DNA of 5,154 bases. Source: Acidimicrobiales bacterium (GTDB lineage: Bacteria; Actinomycetota; Acidimicrobiia; Acidimicrobiales; Iamiaceae). Of this stretch, positions 1 to 5,154 are shown piece after piece; position 1 is the stretch's first letter; every line of letters starts with the position of its first letter. The DNA is taken from assembly GCA_020439605.1 (NCBI GenBank), contig JAGQSI010000132.1, positions 1-5,154 on the forward strand, in the 5' to 3' direction. A model generated the notes under the pieces. That model did no database searches, was not told where the DNA came from, and saw only the letters and a list, made by a program, of their open reading frames with translations. The translations under genes and the position numbers were made by a program.

Positions 1-73
1 CCTCGAGATCGGCGAAGGTACCTCCGAGGTCCAGCGCATGATCATCGCCCGCAGTCAAGGACTTCCGGTCTGA
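1..73 (+). CDS. Acyl-CoA dehydrogenase, C-terminal end only (partial)
   Basis: The window opens inside this gene; reading from base 2, the last 23 codons are LEIGEGTSEVQRMIIARSQG followed by LPV and a TGA stop at 71-73. EGTSE-(V/I)-QRM-(I/V)-IAR is the hallmark C-terminal helix of the acyl-CoA dehydrogenase family, flavoenzymes that introduce the alpha-beta double bond into acyl-CoA thioesters during fatty-acid or branched-chain degradation. The EGTSE segment lies near the FAD and the subunit interface in known structures (family knowledge). Substrate class cannot be told from so short a tail. The gene points the same way as the LCP gene downstream but is separated from it by 109 bases with candidate promoters, so a shared operon or function is not implied. 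No convincing terminator hairpin follows the stop. Confidence 0.88.
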   Translation, partial: LEIGEGTSEVQRMIIARSQGLPV

Positions 74-83
74 CCCTGCCTGT

Positions 84-110
84 TTGAGTGTCATAGGCCC
101 CAACTAGGGT
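84..110 (+). promoter_or_regulatory. Candidate upstream promoter P1 (repeat copy)
   Basis: TTGAGT at 84-89 (four of six bases match TTGACA) precedes TAGGGT at 105-110 with a 15-bp spacer; TTTGAG at 83-88 gives 16. The hexamer TAGGGT fits the actinobacterial TANNNT -10 class. A start about 7-9 bases downstream would fall on the GTG at 119, so the first thing encoded would be the short decoy frame, with the LCP start 64 bases further on. The -10 lies in the duplicated segment but the -35 lies outside it, so activity of this copy is uncertain. Confidence 0.35.
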
Positions 111-132
111 GGATCCCCGTGTCGAAGTCCTC
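97..132 (+). repeat. 36-bp direct repeat, upstream copy
   Basis: Bases 97-132 are identical to 161-196. The shared core is AACTAGGGTGGATCCCC followed by GTGTCGAAGTCCTC, which in the downstream copy is the putative -10 region and first codons of the LCP gene. The two copies are 64 bp apart start to start, with 28 bp between them. Identity stops after CCTC: this copy continues GAGAGCC and reaches an in-frame TGA, whereas the other continues into the LCP gene. The 28 bases that follow show only patchy gapped resemblance to the LCP start (GAG, GCCT, TTGCG in the same order), which may be a decayed longer duplication or chance. Confidence 0.95.
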
Positions 133-142
133 GAGAGCCTGA
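119..142 (+). other. 7-codon decoy/upstream reading frame (duplicated LCP start)
   Basis: The duplicated segment carries its own GTG start at 119, which reads MSKSSRA and stops at TGA 140-142. Its first five residues equal those of the LCP protein because of the 36-bp repeat; it then ends in divergent sequence. It is either a dead by-product of the duplication or a translated upstream frame on transcripts from the upstream promoter. Nothing in the peptide resembles a known attenuator leader (no run of one regulatory codon). The distance from its stop to the real GTG is 40 bases. Confidence 0.3.
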
Positions 143-145
143 TTG

Positions 146-174
146 TTGCGTTGCCCGAGAGCCCCAACTAGGGT
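146..174 (+). promoter_or_regulatory. Candidate LCP promoter P2, leaderless-type
   Basis: TTGCGT at 146-151 and TAGGGT at 169-174 are separated by 17 bp, the usual housekeeping-sigma spacing. Eight bases then lead to the GTG start at 183, so transcription would begin at or within a base or two of the start codon. This is a common arrangement in Actinomycetota, where transcripts beginning with GTG or ATG are translated without a Shine-Dalgarno sequence. The purines AGGGTGG (170-176) could alternatively act as a weak ribosome-binding site on a longer transcript from P1. The assignment rests on pattern matching only. Confidence 0.45.
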
Positions 175-196
175 GGATCCCCGTGTCGAAGTCCTC
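161..196 (+). repeat. 36-bp direct repeat, downstream copy (covers the LCP start)
   Basis: This is the second exact copy of the 36-bp repeat found at 97-132. It contains the TAGGGT hexamer, the GTG start codon at 183-185 and the first codons (MSKS) of the LCP gene. Being attached to a full-length gene, it is probably the original or functional copy. An 8-bp sequence, CGAGAGCC, also occurs at 132-139 and 156-163, straddling the repeat junctions; it may be a trace of the event that made the duplication. Confidence 0.95.
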
Positions 197-1688
197 TGAG
201 TTGCCTCGCTTGCGCCGTACCTGGCCGCAACGTTTTCTCATTGCCTTCAACAGTGTCTTCATAGTTGGTGCGCTCATAGGTGCTGGCACTTTGGCCTACG
301 CCAAGAGAACGGTTGGAGACATCAATCGTTACCGGATCTCGGGCATTGCCACCTTGGAATCACAAGGTCTTGGAGATCAGCCCCGCAACTTCTTGATCGT
401 CGGCGCAGATTCCGATGACGGTCTGGCGATCAATGACCCGGCTAGGGCCGGACGAGACAAGACCGTTGGTGGTGTCAGGTCAGACACGATCATGATCGTT
501 CGGTTGGATCCCAAGAGTGGTCAGGCAAAGATCCTTTCGTTTCCTCGTGACCTCTGGGTGGACATCCCCGGCAAGTCCCGTAACCGCATCAATGCGGCCT
601 TGCAGTTCGGTGGGCCGGATCTGTTGATCAGCACCATCAAATACAACTTCGACATCGACATCAATCACTACGTCCAGGTCAATTTCGCCGGTTTCCAGGA
701 GTTGGTCAAGCTCATTGGTGGAGTGCCGGTCTATTTCTCCAGCCCGGTCAGAGACGCCAATTCGGGCCTGAACGTCGAGAACCCCGGATGCACGACCCTC
801 GACGAGAACGGGGCGTTGAGCTATGTGCGCTCCAGACACCTCAAGTTCTATGACGCGGACCGTGGAAAGTGGGTTTCGGATCCCACGGGCGATCTTGGGC
901 GTATCAGCCGTCAGCAGGACTTCATCAAACGTGTCCTGAAAAGGGCAATCAACCAAGGTGCGAGAAACCCCGCAAAGCTCACCCGTATGGTCGATGTTGG
1001 CATTCAGAACATCACGCTCGATCAGGGCACCACTCCTGGTGACCTGGTTGCACTAGGTCAGGCATTTCGCACGTTCGATCCCAACGAATTGCAGACCTTC
1101 AGCCTGCCTGTCACCGATACGACCAAGGGCGGCGCTGCTGTTCTTGAACTCGTCGAAGGTGAAGCAGAACCAATCTTGGCCATGTTCCGTGGGACCGGGG
1201 TTCCAGAAGATGGCACCACCGTGTTGCCTTCGATGATTGCGGTTCGGGTTCTCAACGGCTCCGGAAAATCCAACCAAGCAGCCCAGGCCACTGAGGTACT
1301 TGCGGCTGCTGGGTTCAAGATGGATTCACCCTCATCTGCGTCAGCGTTGGCTGTGACCGAGGTCAGATACCGGCCCGGCCAGGAGGCTCAAGCTGCCCTT
1401 GTAGCTCGTCACCTGATGGCTCGCCCGGTCCTGATAGCGGACCCTGAGGCCTCACAGATCACCGTGATCACCGGCGACGATTTCGTAGTGGCTCTACCCG
1501 AGGCGCTCGACGAGTCCGTGGTACCGGTGCCCACAACAACCACCGCCCCCACAACCACTGTGCCCGCAACCACCGTCGCCTCAACCGTGACCACCACCCC
1601 CACCGTGGCGGCACAGACCACCACAACCACCGAGGTGGTCGGCTTTGTTCCTCAGGCCGCCCCGCCGCCCGGCGTCGTGTGCGGATAG
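183..1688 (+). CDS. LytR-CpsA-Psr (LCP) family cell-wall glycopolymer ligase with C-terminal LytR_C domain
   Basis: This 501-residue protein should transfer undecaprenyl-pyrophosphate-linked glycopolymers (teichoic acid, capsule or arabinogalactan-type chains) onto peptidoglycan outside the membrane. A short basic N-terminus (RLRRTWPQR) precedes one transmembrane segment at about 18-40, so the rest is extracytoplasmic. The LCP domain spans about 69-255. Visible family motifs are NFLIVGAD (69-76), RSD (99-101), SFPRD (119-123), NRINAAL (134-140), YVRSRH (214-219) and GRISRQQDF (239-247). Their arginines and aspartates bind the pyrophosphate and metal in characterised members. NRINAAL has Arg135 where many homologues have Lys, a conservative change. 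A LytR_C domain follows at about 351-435 (VRVLNGSG start), then a Thr/Pro/Val tail (450-483) ending PPPGVVCG. The GTG at 183 puts the membrane segment at the usual place and matches the promoter-to-start layout. The biochemical acceptor and polymer cannot be read from sequence. Confidence 0.93.
   Translation: MSKSSELPRLRRTWPQRFLIAFNSVFIVGALIGAGTLAYAKRTVGDINRYRISGIATLESQGLGDQPRNFLIVGADSDDGLAINDPARAGRDKTVGGVRSDTIMIVRLDPKSGQAKILSFPRDLWVDIPGKSRNRINAALQFGGPDLLISTIKYNFDIDINHYVQVNFAGFQELVKLIGGVPVYFSSPVRDANSGLNVENPGCTTLDENGALSYVRSRHLKFYDADRGKWVSDPTGDLGRISRQQDFIKRVLKRAINQGARNPAKLTRMVDVGIQNITLDQGTTPGDLVALGQAFRTFDPNELQTFSLPVTDTTKGGAAVLELVEGEAEPILAMFRGTGVPEDGTTVLPSMIAVRVLNGSGKSNQAAQATEVLAAAGFKMDSPSSASALAVTEVRYRPGQEAQAALVARHLMARPVLIADPEASQITVITGDDFVVALPEALDESVVPVPTTTTAPTTTVPATTVASTVTTTPTVAAQTTTTTEVVGFVPQAAPPPGVVCG
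1530..1631 (+). repeat. Low-complexity ACC/ACA-rich tract encoding a Thr-rich tail
   Basis: This stretch encodes residues 450-483 of the LCP protein, 34 residues of which 19 are threonine, in runs such as TTTTAPTTTVP and a final TTTTT. At DNA level it is made largely of ACC, ACA and CCC codons, so it is strongly strand-asymmetric (C and A on the plus strand) and prone to length change by slippage. Thr/Pro-rich extracellular tails are frequent on secreted actinobacterial proteins, where they act as wall-spanning linkers and can be O-glycosylated; that role is inferred here. It creates long spurious open frames on the opposite strand rich in valine and glycine. Confidence 0.8.
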
Positions 1689-1706
1689 CTCTTCGAGTGC
1701 CTCGGA

Positions 1707-1725
1707 CCAACTACCGTCGTGCATC
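1707..1725 (+). promoter_or_regulatory. Candidate leaderless promoter element before ugd
   Basis: The 37-base gap after the LCP stop contains CCAACTA followed by TACCGT as a possible -10 (1712-1717) and then 8 bases to the GTG at 1726. The LCP start has the same CCAACTA, the same TANNGT form and the same 8-base spacing; 15 of 22 bases agree when 1707-1728 is laid on 164-185. No purine-rich Shine-Dalgarno sequence precedes this GTG. The -35 is poor (CTCTTC at 1689-1694 with 17-bp spacing), so the gene may be read both from here and by read-through from the LCP gene. Confidence 0.4.
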
Positions 1726-3015
1726 GTGGGTAGCAACGTCGCAATTATTGGCACCGGATATGTAGGTCTCACCACCGGTGCGTGTTTGTCTCATCTCGGC
1801 CACAACGTGGTGTGTGCAGATGTCATTGCCGAGAAGGTCGAATCCCTGAGCCGGGGCGAGGTGCCAATCCTCGAAGCCGGCCTCGATGAACTCGTTGCAG
1901 AGGGCATCAGCGAGGGGCGGCTCTCGTTTGTCCTCGGGGCGCAGAACGCAGTGGGGGAGGCCGATTTCGTCTTCTTGTGTCTGCCCACCCCTCAAGGCGC
2001 AGATGGAGCCGCTGACCTGTCGTTCATCAAGGCGGCAGCAACCCAGATCGGCCCATATCTTCGCCCCGGCGCTGCTGTGATCAACAAGTCAACCGTGCCC
2101 GTAGGTTCAGCCGGCGAGGTTGCCAAGAAGCTCGGCCGTGACGACGTGCATGTCGTGTCCAACCCTGAGTTCCTTCGTGAAGGCACCGCGGTGAGCGACT
2201 TCTTGAACCCTGACCGCGTGGTAATCGGTGCCGATGACCCAGAGGTGGCCAAGCGGGTTGCGTCTCTCTATGAGGCTCTGCCCGGCGAAACACTCATCAC
2301 CGACCCTGCTTCTGCTGAGACCATCAAGTACGCGTCCAACGCCTTTCTTGCCACCAAGATCAGCTTCGTCAACGCTATGGCTGCGGTGTGTGAAGAGGTT
2401 GGCGCAGACGTTGTGGACGTGGTGCGTGGAATGGGCCTCGACCAGCGCATCGGGGACAAGTTCCTCGTCCCGGGTCCGGGCTGGGGTGGAAGCTGCTTCC
2501 CCAAGGACTCTCACGCACTCGTGCGCATCGCTGAGAACAACGGCTATCAGTTCGGCCTGTTGCGCTCTGTGATCGCTACCAACGAAGAGCAGTTCGGCCG
2601 GGTGGCCAACAAGATCGCTCGATTCGTCGGCGGCAACGTCGAAGGTAAGACCGTGGCCGTCTGGGGGCTCACATTCAAGGCCCACACAGATGACCTGCGA
2701 GATTCACCCTCGCTCAACATCATCAATCGTCTGCTCGAGGTTGGAGCGATCGTGCGGGCCTATGACCCTGCGGTAGAGCCGGGCACCTCGGACTCACGAC
2801 TTGATGGCATAGAGATCGCCGCTGATCTGTACGAAGCCACCGCCGGCGCCGACGTTCTGGCCGTTCTCACCGAGTGGCCCGAGTTCATCGAGGCAGACTT
2901 TGCCAAGGTTGGCGAATCCATCGCTTCGCGCAGCGTTGTAGACGCCCGCAACCTGCTCGACGCAACAGCGCTGAAGGACCTTGGATTCGAATACGACGGA
3001 ATCGGACGTAGCTGA
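1726..3015 (+). CDS. ugd: UDP-glucose 6-dehydrogenase
   Basis: The 429-residue enzyme oxidises UDP-glucose to UDP-glucuronate in the cytoplasm with two NAD+, through a covalent thiohemiacetal on cysteine. Counting from the GTG at 1726, the Rossmann motif GTGYVG is at 9-14 and NPEFLREG at 146-153 (Glu148 and Glu152). The central-domain Lys201 and Asn205 lie in IKYASN, and the catalytic Cys257 and Asp261 lie in GGSCFPKD. These match the lysine, asparagine, cysteine and aspartate known from the family. The C-terminal UDP-binding domain begins near VWGLTFK. Length is normal. The frame stays open back to an ATG at 1645, but that start would add 27 residues overlapping the LCP tail and unlike any part of the family; the GTG places [11 protein letters not shown] at the very N-terminus as expected. 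A related UDP-sugar dehydrogenase specificity is possible, but the next gene uses UDP-glucuronate, which supports Ugd. Confidence 0.95.
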   Translation: MGSNVAIIGTGYVGLTTGACLSHLGHNVVCADVIAEKVESLSRGEVPILEAGLDELVAEGISEGRLSFVLGAQNAVGEADFVFLCLPTPQGADGAADLSFIKAAATQIGPYLRPGAAVINKSTVPVGSAGEVAKKLGRDDVHVVSNPEFLREGTAVSDFLNPDRVVIGADDPEVAKRVASLYEALPGETLITDPASAETIKYASNAFLATKISFVNAMAAVCEEVGADVVDVVRGMGLDQRIGDKFLVPGPGWGGSCFPKDSHALVRIAENNGYQFGLLRSVIATNEEQFGRVANKIARFVGGNVEGKTVAVWGLTFKAHTDDLRDSPSLNIINRLLEVGAIVRAYDPAVEPGTSDSRLDGIEIAADLYEATAGADVLAVLTEWPEFIEADFAKVGESIASRSVVDARNLLDATALKDLGFEYDGIGRS

Positions 3016-3016
3016 G

Positions 3017-3961
3017 ATGGCCCGTGTGGTGGTAACTGGCGGAGCGGGCTTTCTTGGTTCGCATCTGTGTAACCGTCTCATCGATCGTGGCGATGAGGTG
3101 GTGTGTCTCGACAACCTGATCACCGGGTCCATCCGCAACATCGAGAACCTCTTCGGCAACCCATCGTTCACGTTCGTGGAACACGATGTCTCTACGTTCA
3201 TCTGGGTTCCCGGCGACGTGGACGCAGTGCTGCACTTTGCCAGCCCGGCGTCTCCAGTGGACTTCGAACGGATTCCGATCCAGATCCTCAAGGTTGGCAG
3301 CCTGGGCACCCACAACGCGCTGGGTCTCGCCAAGGCCAAAGGGGCACGGTTCTTCCTGGCGTCCACCAGCGAGGTCTATGGGGATCCTCTGGTTCACCCG
3401 CAGCCCGAGACCTACTGGGGCAACGTGAACCCGATCGGACCTCGTGGCGTCTATGACGAGGCCAAGCGTTTCGCAGAGGCCATGACCATGGCCTATCACC
3501 GCCATCACGGCCTCGACGTGCGAATCGTGCGCATCTTCAACACCTATGGCCCCCACATGCGCCCCGATGATGGACGAGCCGTGTCCAACTTCATCGTGCA
3601 GGCCCTTCGTGGTGAGGACATCACCGTCTATGGCGATGGCAGCCAGACCCGAAGCTTTTGTTATGCAGACGACGAGGTCCGTGGTTTCTTGGCCCTGCTG
3701 GACTCAGATGTTGTTGGCCCGACCAACATTGGTAACCCGGTCGAGTACACCATCCTCGAGCTCGCTGAAATAGTGATCGAGGTAACCGGCTCCAGTTCCA
3801 AGATCGTATTCGAGCCGTTGCCCGTCGATGACCCGACCCAGCGTCAGCCCGACATCACCAGAGCACGCGAGTTGCTCGGCTGGGAACCAGAGATCGACGT
3901 GCGCACCGGCATCGCCAAAACCGCCGCATATTTCAGCGAGGTTCTGGACACCCATTCGTAG
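3017..3961 (+). CDS. uxs: UDP-glucuronate decarboxylase (UDP-xylose synthase)
   Basis: This 314-residue short-chain dehydrogenase/reductase of the extended type converts UDP-glucuronate to UDP-xylose, using bound NAD+ in a closed oxidation-decarboxylation-reduction cycle. From the ATG at 3017 the NAD-binding motif TGGAGFLG is at 7-14. [11 protein letters not shown] is a UXS-type segment. The active site shows STSEVYG (Ser116 to Gly122, with Ser118 and Glu119 in the catalytic positions) and Tyr146-x-x-x-Lys150 in [16 protein letters not shown] just before it, and [13 protein letters not shown] and GSQTRSFCY after it, are strong UXS signatures that separate it from UDP-glucose 4-epimerases and dTDP-glucose dehydratases. 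The ATG lies one base after the ugd stop (TGAGATG), so translation is very likely coupled. No independent promoter is visible. Its substrate is the direct product of the preceding gene. An in-frame ATG at 2981 would run into ugd and is not favoured. Confidence 0.93.
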   Translation: MARVVVTGGAGFLGSHLCNRLIDRGDEVVCLDNLITGSIRNIENLFGNPSFTFVEHDVSTFIWVPGDVDAVLHFASPASPVDFERIPIQILKVGSLGTHNALGLAKAKGARFFLASTSEVYGDPLVHPQPETYWGNVNPIGPRGVYDEAKRFAEAMTMAYHRHHGLDVRIVRIFNTYGPHMRPDDGRAVSNFIVQALRGEDITVYGDGSQTRSFCYADDEVRGFLALLDSDVVGPTNIGNPVEYTILELAEIVIEVTGSSSKIVFEPLPVDDPTQRQPDITRARELLGWEPEIDVRTGIAKTAAYFSEVLDTHS

Positions 3962-5144
3962 GGGGTTCCCCTCGAAACTGTCCCTCGATCCACGCCAGGG
4001 CGTGCTCATAGGCGTTGAGACCGGCTCGGCCGTGGCCTCCGGCGTTGATCAGGCGCAGTTCCACAATCTGTTGGTTGTCGCACATGCGTTGGCGCAGTGT
4101 CTCGGCGTGCGCCACCGGAATCAGGTCGTCGCCGGTTGAATGGATGAGAAGCACCGGGGCATCTGAAGTTTTTTCGGTTCCCGCGTTCTGTGCCTCGGCC
4201 AGCGTCGGCCAGGCCGATTCGAAGGCGTCCTTGCGGATCAGTTCCTCCACCGGATAGTCGGCGAAAGCGCGATAGACCCCTGGGCCGCACTCGGTGTCCA
4301 CCACATCGAGAAGCTCAAGGGCCTTTGGCGTCAGGAACTCTGCGGGGTCCACATGGGGGTATGCAGCAGCGATACCTGCCACCACCATGTACACGTACTT
4401 GCCGAGTGGATCTGTGGACGCCGCACTGAAAATCAGGCTCACCTCGCTAGCTGCTGCTCCAGCGGCAGTGGCTACTAGTTCGAGTTGAGGTGTCCAGCTA
4501 GCTGCGAGTTGGCTGGTCCACAACGAAGCGTGGCCGCCCTGGCTGTAGCCGACGGTGGCGAAGCGTTTGGAGGCGTTTGCATCTGGCAGTTGTCGTGCCG
4601 CTTGCACTGCATCCAATGCAGAGCGCCCTTCGCTTTGACCAACCAGGTAGGGGTGTCGACCCGGTGTGCCCAATCCTTCGAAATCTGTTGCTGATATGAC
4701 GAAACGGTCCCCGACCTTTTTGGCAACCGTGGAGAAGTCGTTCATGCCGGCGCGCTTCGAGGGCGCACACGGGTCTGCGATGCCGGTGGTGGAGTGCGAG
4801 ACACTGATCATCGGCCAGCCACCGTCGGGCGCTTGGCCGGTGGGCACAGACGCAACTCCTGTCACCACGATCGGATCGCCGGAGAGGGCCCGCGATGTGT
4901 ACATGATTCGATAGACCTTGGCCCCGGCGATCTCGTAATCCTCGAAATCCTGATAACGCACCAGCGTGCCGTGAGGCTCACTGGGGATCGGATCGGGGGC
5001 CTCGTAGAAGGCATCTCCCTTGTACGGATCGTCCGAGCCCGAAATCCATGAGCATCCCGCCAAAGTGGCCGCGGCCACAACGAGAGAGATCGTTGCAGCT
5101 GCTAGTCGATTCAACTCAGTGCGCTCTGGCTTCGGCCTCGACAC
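3933..5144 (-). CDS. Secretory lipase-family (LIP-type) alpha/beta hydrolase, lipoprotein
   Basis: This 403-residue predicted esterase/lipase acts outside the membrane. The N-terminus has a basic stretch, a hydrophobic segment at about 14-29 and the lipobox LAGC with Cys31, so signal peptidase II processing and lipid anchoring are expected. Motifs of the secretory lipase family (Candida lipase-like) follow: [13 protein letters not shown] (117-129), [17 protein letters not shown] (about 153-169), the nucleophile elbow GYSQGG with Ser201, GDDLIP with likely acid Asp339, and GGHG with His371. Four other cysteines (126, 286, 355, 399) could form disulfides. The GTG at 5144 gives a signal sequence of normal length; only 10 bases upstream are in the window, so its promoter is not visible. 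The gene runs against the sugar-nucleotide genes and its last 29 bp overlap the end of uxs. Natural substrate (acylglycerol, wax or other ester) cannot be told. Confidence 0.88.
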   Translation of the reverse strand: MSRPKPERTELNRLAAATISLVVAAATLAGCSWISGSDDPYKGDAFYEAPDPIPSEPHGTLVRYQDFEDYEIAGAKVYRIMYTSRALSGDPIVVTGVASVPTGQAPDGGWPMISVSHSTTGIADPCAPSKRAGMNDFSTVAKKVGDRFVISATDFEGLGTPGRHPYLVGQSEGRSALDAVQAARQLPDANASKRFATVGYSQGGHASLWTSQLAASWTPQLELVATAAGAAASEVSLIFSAASTDPLGKYVYMVVAGIAAAYPHVDPAEFLTPKALELLDVVDTECGPGVYRAFADYPVEELIRKDAFESAWPTLAEAQNAGTEKTSDAPVLLIHSTGDDLIPVAHAETLRQRMCDNQQIVELRLINAGGHGRAGLNAYEHALAWIEGQFRGEPPTNGCPEPR

Positions 5145-5154
5145 GGTTGGCCAG

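Noticed and set aside
74..101. Terminator for the acyl-CoA dehydrogenase gene
   Set aside because: The best pairing is GCCT with AGGC, a 4-bp stem with a 13-base loop and no T-run, which is too weak to call.
97..196. Possible minimal CRISPR unit: 36-bp repeat, 28-bp spacer, 36-bp repeat
   Set aside because: The sizes fit, but there are only two copies, no third degenerate repeat on either side and no cas gene. The second copy is the promoter and first codons of an intact LCP gene, so a local duplication explains it better.
480..956. 158-codon minus-strand open frame inside the LCP gene
   Set aside because: It lies wholly antisense to a well-supported coding region, its composition follows the complementary codons and it shows no recognisable domain. 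It is a GC-rich shadow frame.
1645..1725. Longer N-terminus of Ugd from the ATG at 1645
   Set aside because: The extra 27 residues are the out-of-frame image of the LCP Thr/Pro-rich tail, overlap that gene by 44 bases and precede the universal [11 protein letters not shown] start of the family. The GTG at 1726 is preferred.
2981..3016. Longer N-terminus of Uxs from the ATG at 2981
   Set aside because: It would overlap ugd and add 12 residues before the Rossmann beta strand, which normally starts at once. The ATG at 3017 follows the ugd stop by one base and gives the expected [14 protein letters not shown].
2107..3556. Minus-strand open frames of 192 codons (2107-2685) and 223 codons (2885-3556)
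   Set aside because: Both are antisense to ugd or uxs, whose protein motifs are unambiguous. One crosses the ugd-uxs junction without any sign of its own start signals. No family is recognisable in either.
3961..3971. GGGGTTCCCC inverted repeat after uxs as a terminator
   Set aside because: The two arms leave a loop of only two bases, there is no T-run on either strand, and the site lies inside the lipase coding sequence.

Overview
The window looks like chromosomal DNA from a moderately GC-rich Actinomycetota bacterium. An Acidimicrobiia-like member fits best, judging from codon use, GTG starts, the threonine-rich tail on a LytR-CpsA-Psr (LCP) protein, an actinobacterial-type acyl-CoA dehydrogenase end and a mycolata/actinobacteria-style secretory lipase lipoprotein. 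This placement is an inference from gene style, not from a marker gene.

Layout from left to right: the last 23 codons of an acyl-CoA dehydrogenase (1-73, +). Next comes a 109-base intergenic region (74-182) that holds two exact copies of a 36-bp promoter-plus-start-codon segment. Then follow three plus-strand genes: an LCP-family glycopolymer ligase (183-1688), UDP-glucose 6-dehydrogenase (1726-3015) and UDP-glucuronate decarboxylase/UDP-xylose synthase (3017-3961). A secreted lipase-like lipoprotein lies on the minus strand (3933-5144). It converges on the sugar-nucleotide genes and overlaps the last one by 29 bp.

The three plus-strand genes make a coherent set. Ugd oxidises UDP-glucose to UDP-glucuronate, Uxs decarboxylates that to UDP-xylose, and an LCP enzyme at the membrane surface attaches finished undecaprenyl-linked glycopolymers to the cell wall. 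The simplest reading is a cell-surface polysaccharide locus with a uronate- or pentose-containing polymer. No glycosyltransferase, flippase or polymerase is visible here, so the polymer itself cannot be named.

The most notable non-coding signal is at the two GTG starts. Both the LCP gene and ugd have CCAACTA, a TANNGT hexamer and exactly 8 bases before the GTG, with no convincing Shine-Dalgarno sequence for ugd. This is the layout expected of leaderless actinobacterial transcripts. The LCP version is duplicated upstream, giving a second candidate promoter and a 7-codon decoy reading frame. I see no mobile element, tRNA/rRNA gene, CRISPR array or clearly new system; the metabolic genes are ordinary members of well-known families.
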